From contig NZ_JAIMID010000008.1 of NCBI RefSeq assembly GCF_019966535.1, forward strand, positions 183,293 through 247,292: 64,000 nt of DNA, given 5' to 3'. This stretch comes from Mesobacterium pallidum. GTDB taxonomy: Bacteria > Pseudomonadota > Alphaproteobacteria > Rhodobacterales > Rhodobacteraceae. Positions 62,656 to 64,000 of this stretch are shown one piece after another. The notes beneath the pieces were generated by a model that searched no databases, was not told the origin of the DNA, and saw only the letters and a list, made by a program, of their open reading frames with translations. Within the stretch, counting starts at the first letter, position 1. Every line of letters begins with the position of its first letter. The translations under genes were made by a program, and so were the position numbers.

Positions 62656-63068
62656 GCGAAGGCACGTCGCTCGCCCCGGTTGGTCTGTTCCCATCGAGTG
62701 GTCCGCCAAGAACGTTGGTACATGGTCGACCGCTGCTCGGACGGTGACGTCCATGGGCGTGGTGTAGCTGACGGTGGCCATCGGATTGCCCGCCTGCACG
62801 GCGCCTCGGCTCCTGGCGATCCGCTCTCGCGCCCCTGCGCCTCGCACTCTCCAAGGGGGCGGCATCTTGCGCAGGGGCGCTCCCGCACGCGGGAAAACCG
62901 CCCGAGGGACTCGCTTTTTGCTTTTGTTCCCGCAGGTACGACGTAGTCTGGACGGGCATTTCGTGGATGGGTCCTCGACCCCCGGCGGCGCGCTGACCCA
63001 GGGCGGCGGTGGCCGGGACCCCGGGCCGCTTCCGGTTTCGGATGGTTTCAGAACGGAGTTTTCAGGCG
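62656..63068. other. Non-coding spacer between panC and the right-edge gene
   Basis: About 410 bases without a supported gene. A minus-strand frame here reads a stretch such as MATVSYTTPMDVTVRAAVDH, but it lacks a recognisable family and ribosome site, so I do not call it. The right part probably holds the promoter of the gene at 63069. Confidence 0.4.
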
Positions 63069-64000
63069 ATGGCAGAGCATATGGCACCGATTGCGGTGGA
63101 TGACGTGATCCAGGCGAACGGACCCGCCTCCGTGAAGCTGAGCAATGCGAACGTCGTGGTCTTTGACGACCCGGTTTACGTGGATTCCGCGGGAGGCACG
63201 GCAAGCGAGTCAGACAACGTCCAGGCGTCACTTCGGTCGCTTGGCCACAGCGTGACGACCTTCACCGGCACAACTGCAGAGGCCTTCGCGACCGCGCTTG
63301 TCACAGCTGACGTGTTCCTGGTGCCCGAACTGGAACGGCGCAATTTCCTGCCGTCCGAAGAGGTCCGTGACGTGATCCGCGCCTTCGTGTCGAACGGTGG
63401 CTCGCTGGTCATCCACGGCGACCGGGATTCCGGCGACGAAGCCTTCCTGAACGCGATCTTTGGCTGGTCGCTGGTCAATGGCTACGAGTTCACGATCGGC
63501 ACGACGTCGGCAACCACAGACCGCGTCGGGACGACCTTTGCCGACGATCCCGGCACGCTGAACCTCAACAACGGGACCTACATGATCCAGAGGGCCTCGC
63601 TGCCCGAGGACGCCCTGATCCTGTACACGAACACGAACAACACGGCCGTGGCGGCCATGGGTGTCGGATCGGGTCAGGTCGTGACGCTAGCCTACGACTG
63701 GTACAGCGCCCGGCCGGTCGGGACCCAGGACGGCGGATGGCTGCAGGTCCTGGACAGCGCGATCAGCGCCGCAGAGGCGCCGCTCACCAACGAAGACACC
63801 CCCGCCCTGATCGACGTGGCGGACCTGCTGGCCAATGACAGCGACCCGGACGGCGCCACGCTGGCGGTGTCGGGCGTGGCGGCGACCAGCACGCTGGGCG
63901 CGGCGCTGACGCTGAACCTCGACGGCACGATCACCTACGACCCCACCGGCTCGGCCACGCTGGACGCGCTGTCGCAGGGCGACCGGGTCGAGGACAGCTT
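63069..64000 (+). CDS. Cadherin-like repeat surface/secreted protein, N-terminal part (3' end outside window)
   Basis: An ATG at 63069, ten bases after GGAG, opens a frame that stays open to the end of the window (310 codons). After a short leader the protein has a roughly 190-residue alpha/beta domain (VVVFDDPVYVDSAGG, ADVFLVPELE, FVSNGGSLVIHGDRD, GSGQVVTLAYDWYS) shaped like a flavodoxin/amidotransferase-type fold. It then enters a cadherin-like repeat (LTNEDTPALIDVADLLANDS, DPDGATLAVSGVA, LDGTITYDPTGSATLDAL). Such repeats occur in tandem in large RTX adhesins. No signal peptide is present, consistent with type I secretion from a C-terminal signal outside the window. Confidence 0.8.
   Translation, partial: MAEHMAPIAVDDVIQANGPASVKLSNANVVVFDDPVYVDSAGGTASESDNVQASLRSLGHSVTTFTGTTAEAFATALVTADVFLVPELERRNFLPSEEVRDVIRAFVSNGGSLVIHGDRDSGDEAFLNAIFGWSLVNGYEFTIGTTSATTDRVGTTFADDPGTLNLNNGTYMIQRASLPEDALILYTNTNNTAVAAMGVGSGQVVTLAYDWYSARPVGTQDGGWLQVLDSAISAAEAPLTNEDTPALIDVADLLANDSDPDGATLAVSGVAATSTLGAALTLNLDGTITYDPTGSATLDALSQGDRVEDS

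Noticed and set aside
62383..63231. Minus-strand frame across the panC end and the following spacer
   Set aside because: It overlaps panC extensively, has no ribosome site and no recognisable family.

Overview
The window is about 64 kb of high-GC DNA with the hallmarks of a marine-type alphaproteobacterium, most likely Rhodobacteraceae (Roseobacter/Paracoccus relatives). The evidence is indirect: three TRAP transporters of two kinds, a form I aerobic CO dehydrogenase cluster in cox order, a calcium-repeat protein ending in a Hint domain, tightly overlapping operons, and a nadABC-panBC block. Both edges cut genes: a sugar-type ABC binding protein on the left and a cadherin-like repeat protein on the right.

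Layout. 1-4909: sugar ABC transporter (binding protein end, two permeases, ATPase) and its LacI regulator. 4913-15367: catabolic locus 1, with LysR, TauD-type dioxygenase, FAD oxidoreductase, TAXI-TRAP permease and receptor, aconitase X small and large subunits, MarR, and a second FAD oxidoreductase. 15.4-16.1 kb: a decayed IS66 fragment. 16.1-25.6 kb: chemotaxis cluster (CheB, CheR, CheW, MCP, CheW, CheA, CheY, STAS), facing a large helical protein with a CheZ-like DxxxQ motif and a single-domain globin. 25.8-34.3 kb: coxC-M-S-L-D-E-F-G for CO oxidation. 34.9-45.9 kb: catabolic locus 2, with DctPQM TRAP, MarR, dienelactone-hydrolase-like protein, SDR, IlvD/Edd dehydratase, LysR, FAD oxidoreductase, and aconitase X large and small subunits. 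46.5-49.6 kb: RTX-Hint protein. 49.6-55.8 kb: third TRAP operon (TAXI) with a zinc alcohol dehydrogenase, an amidohydrolase-type decarboxylase and LysR. 55.9-57.4 kb: IS6-family debris. 57.4-62.7 kb: nadA-nadB-nadC-panB-panC.

How the genes fit together. The most unusual feature is that loci 1 and 2 carry paralogous copies of one module: a LysR regulator, a PF12831-type FAD oxidoreductase, and split-subunit aconitase X. Each copy is wired to a different TRAP transporter and to different accessory enzymes (TauD in one; IlvD/Edd, SDR and dienelactone hydrolase in the other). No gene expected for cis-3-hydroxyproline catabolism is nearby, so these look like two versions of an undescribed oxidation-dehydration route for imported organic acids. 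The CO dehydrogenase genes encode the form I catalytic residues at the canonical positions (Cys388 and Glu763 of an 809-residue CoxL). A direct-repeat array upstream of coxM is a good candidate target for the MHYT-LytTR regulator CoxC.
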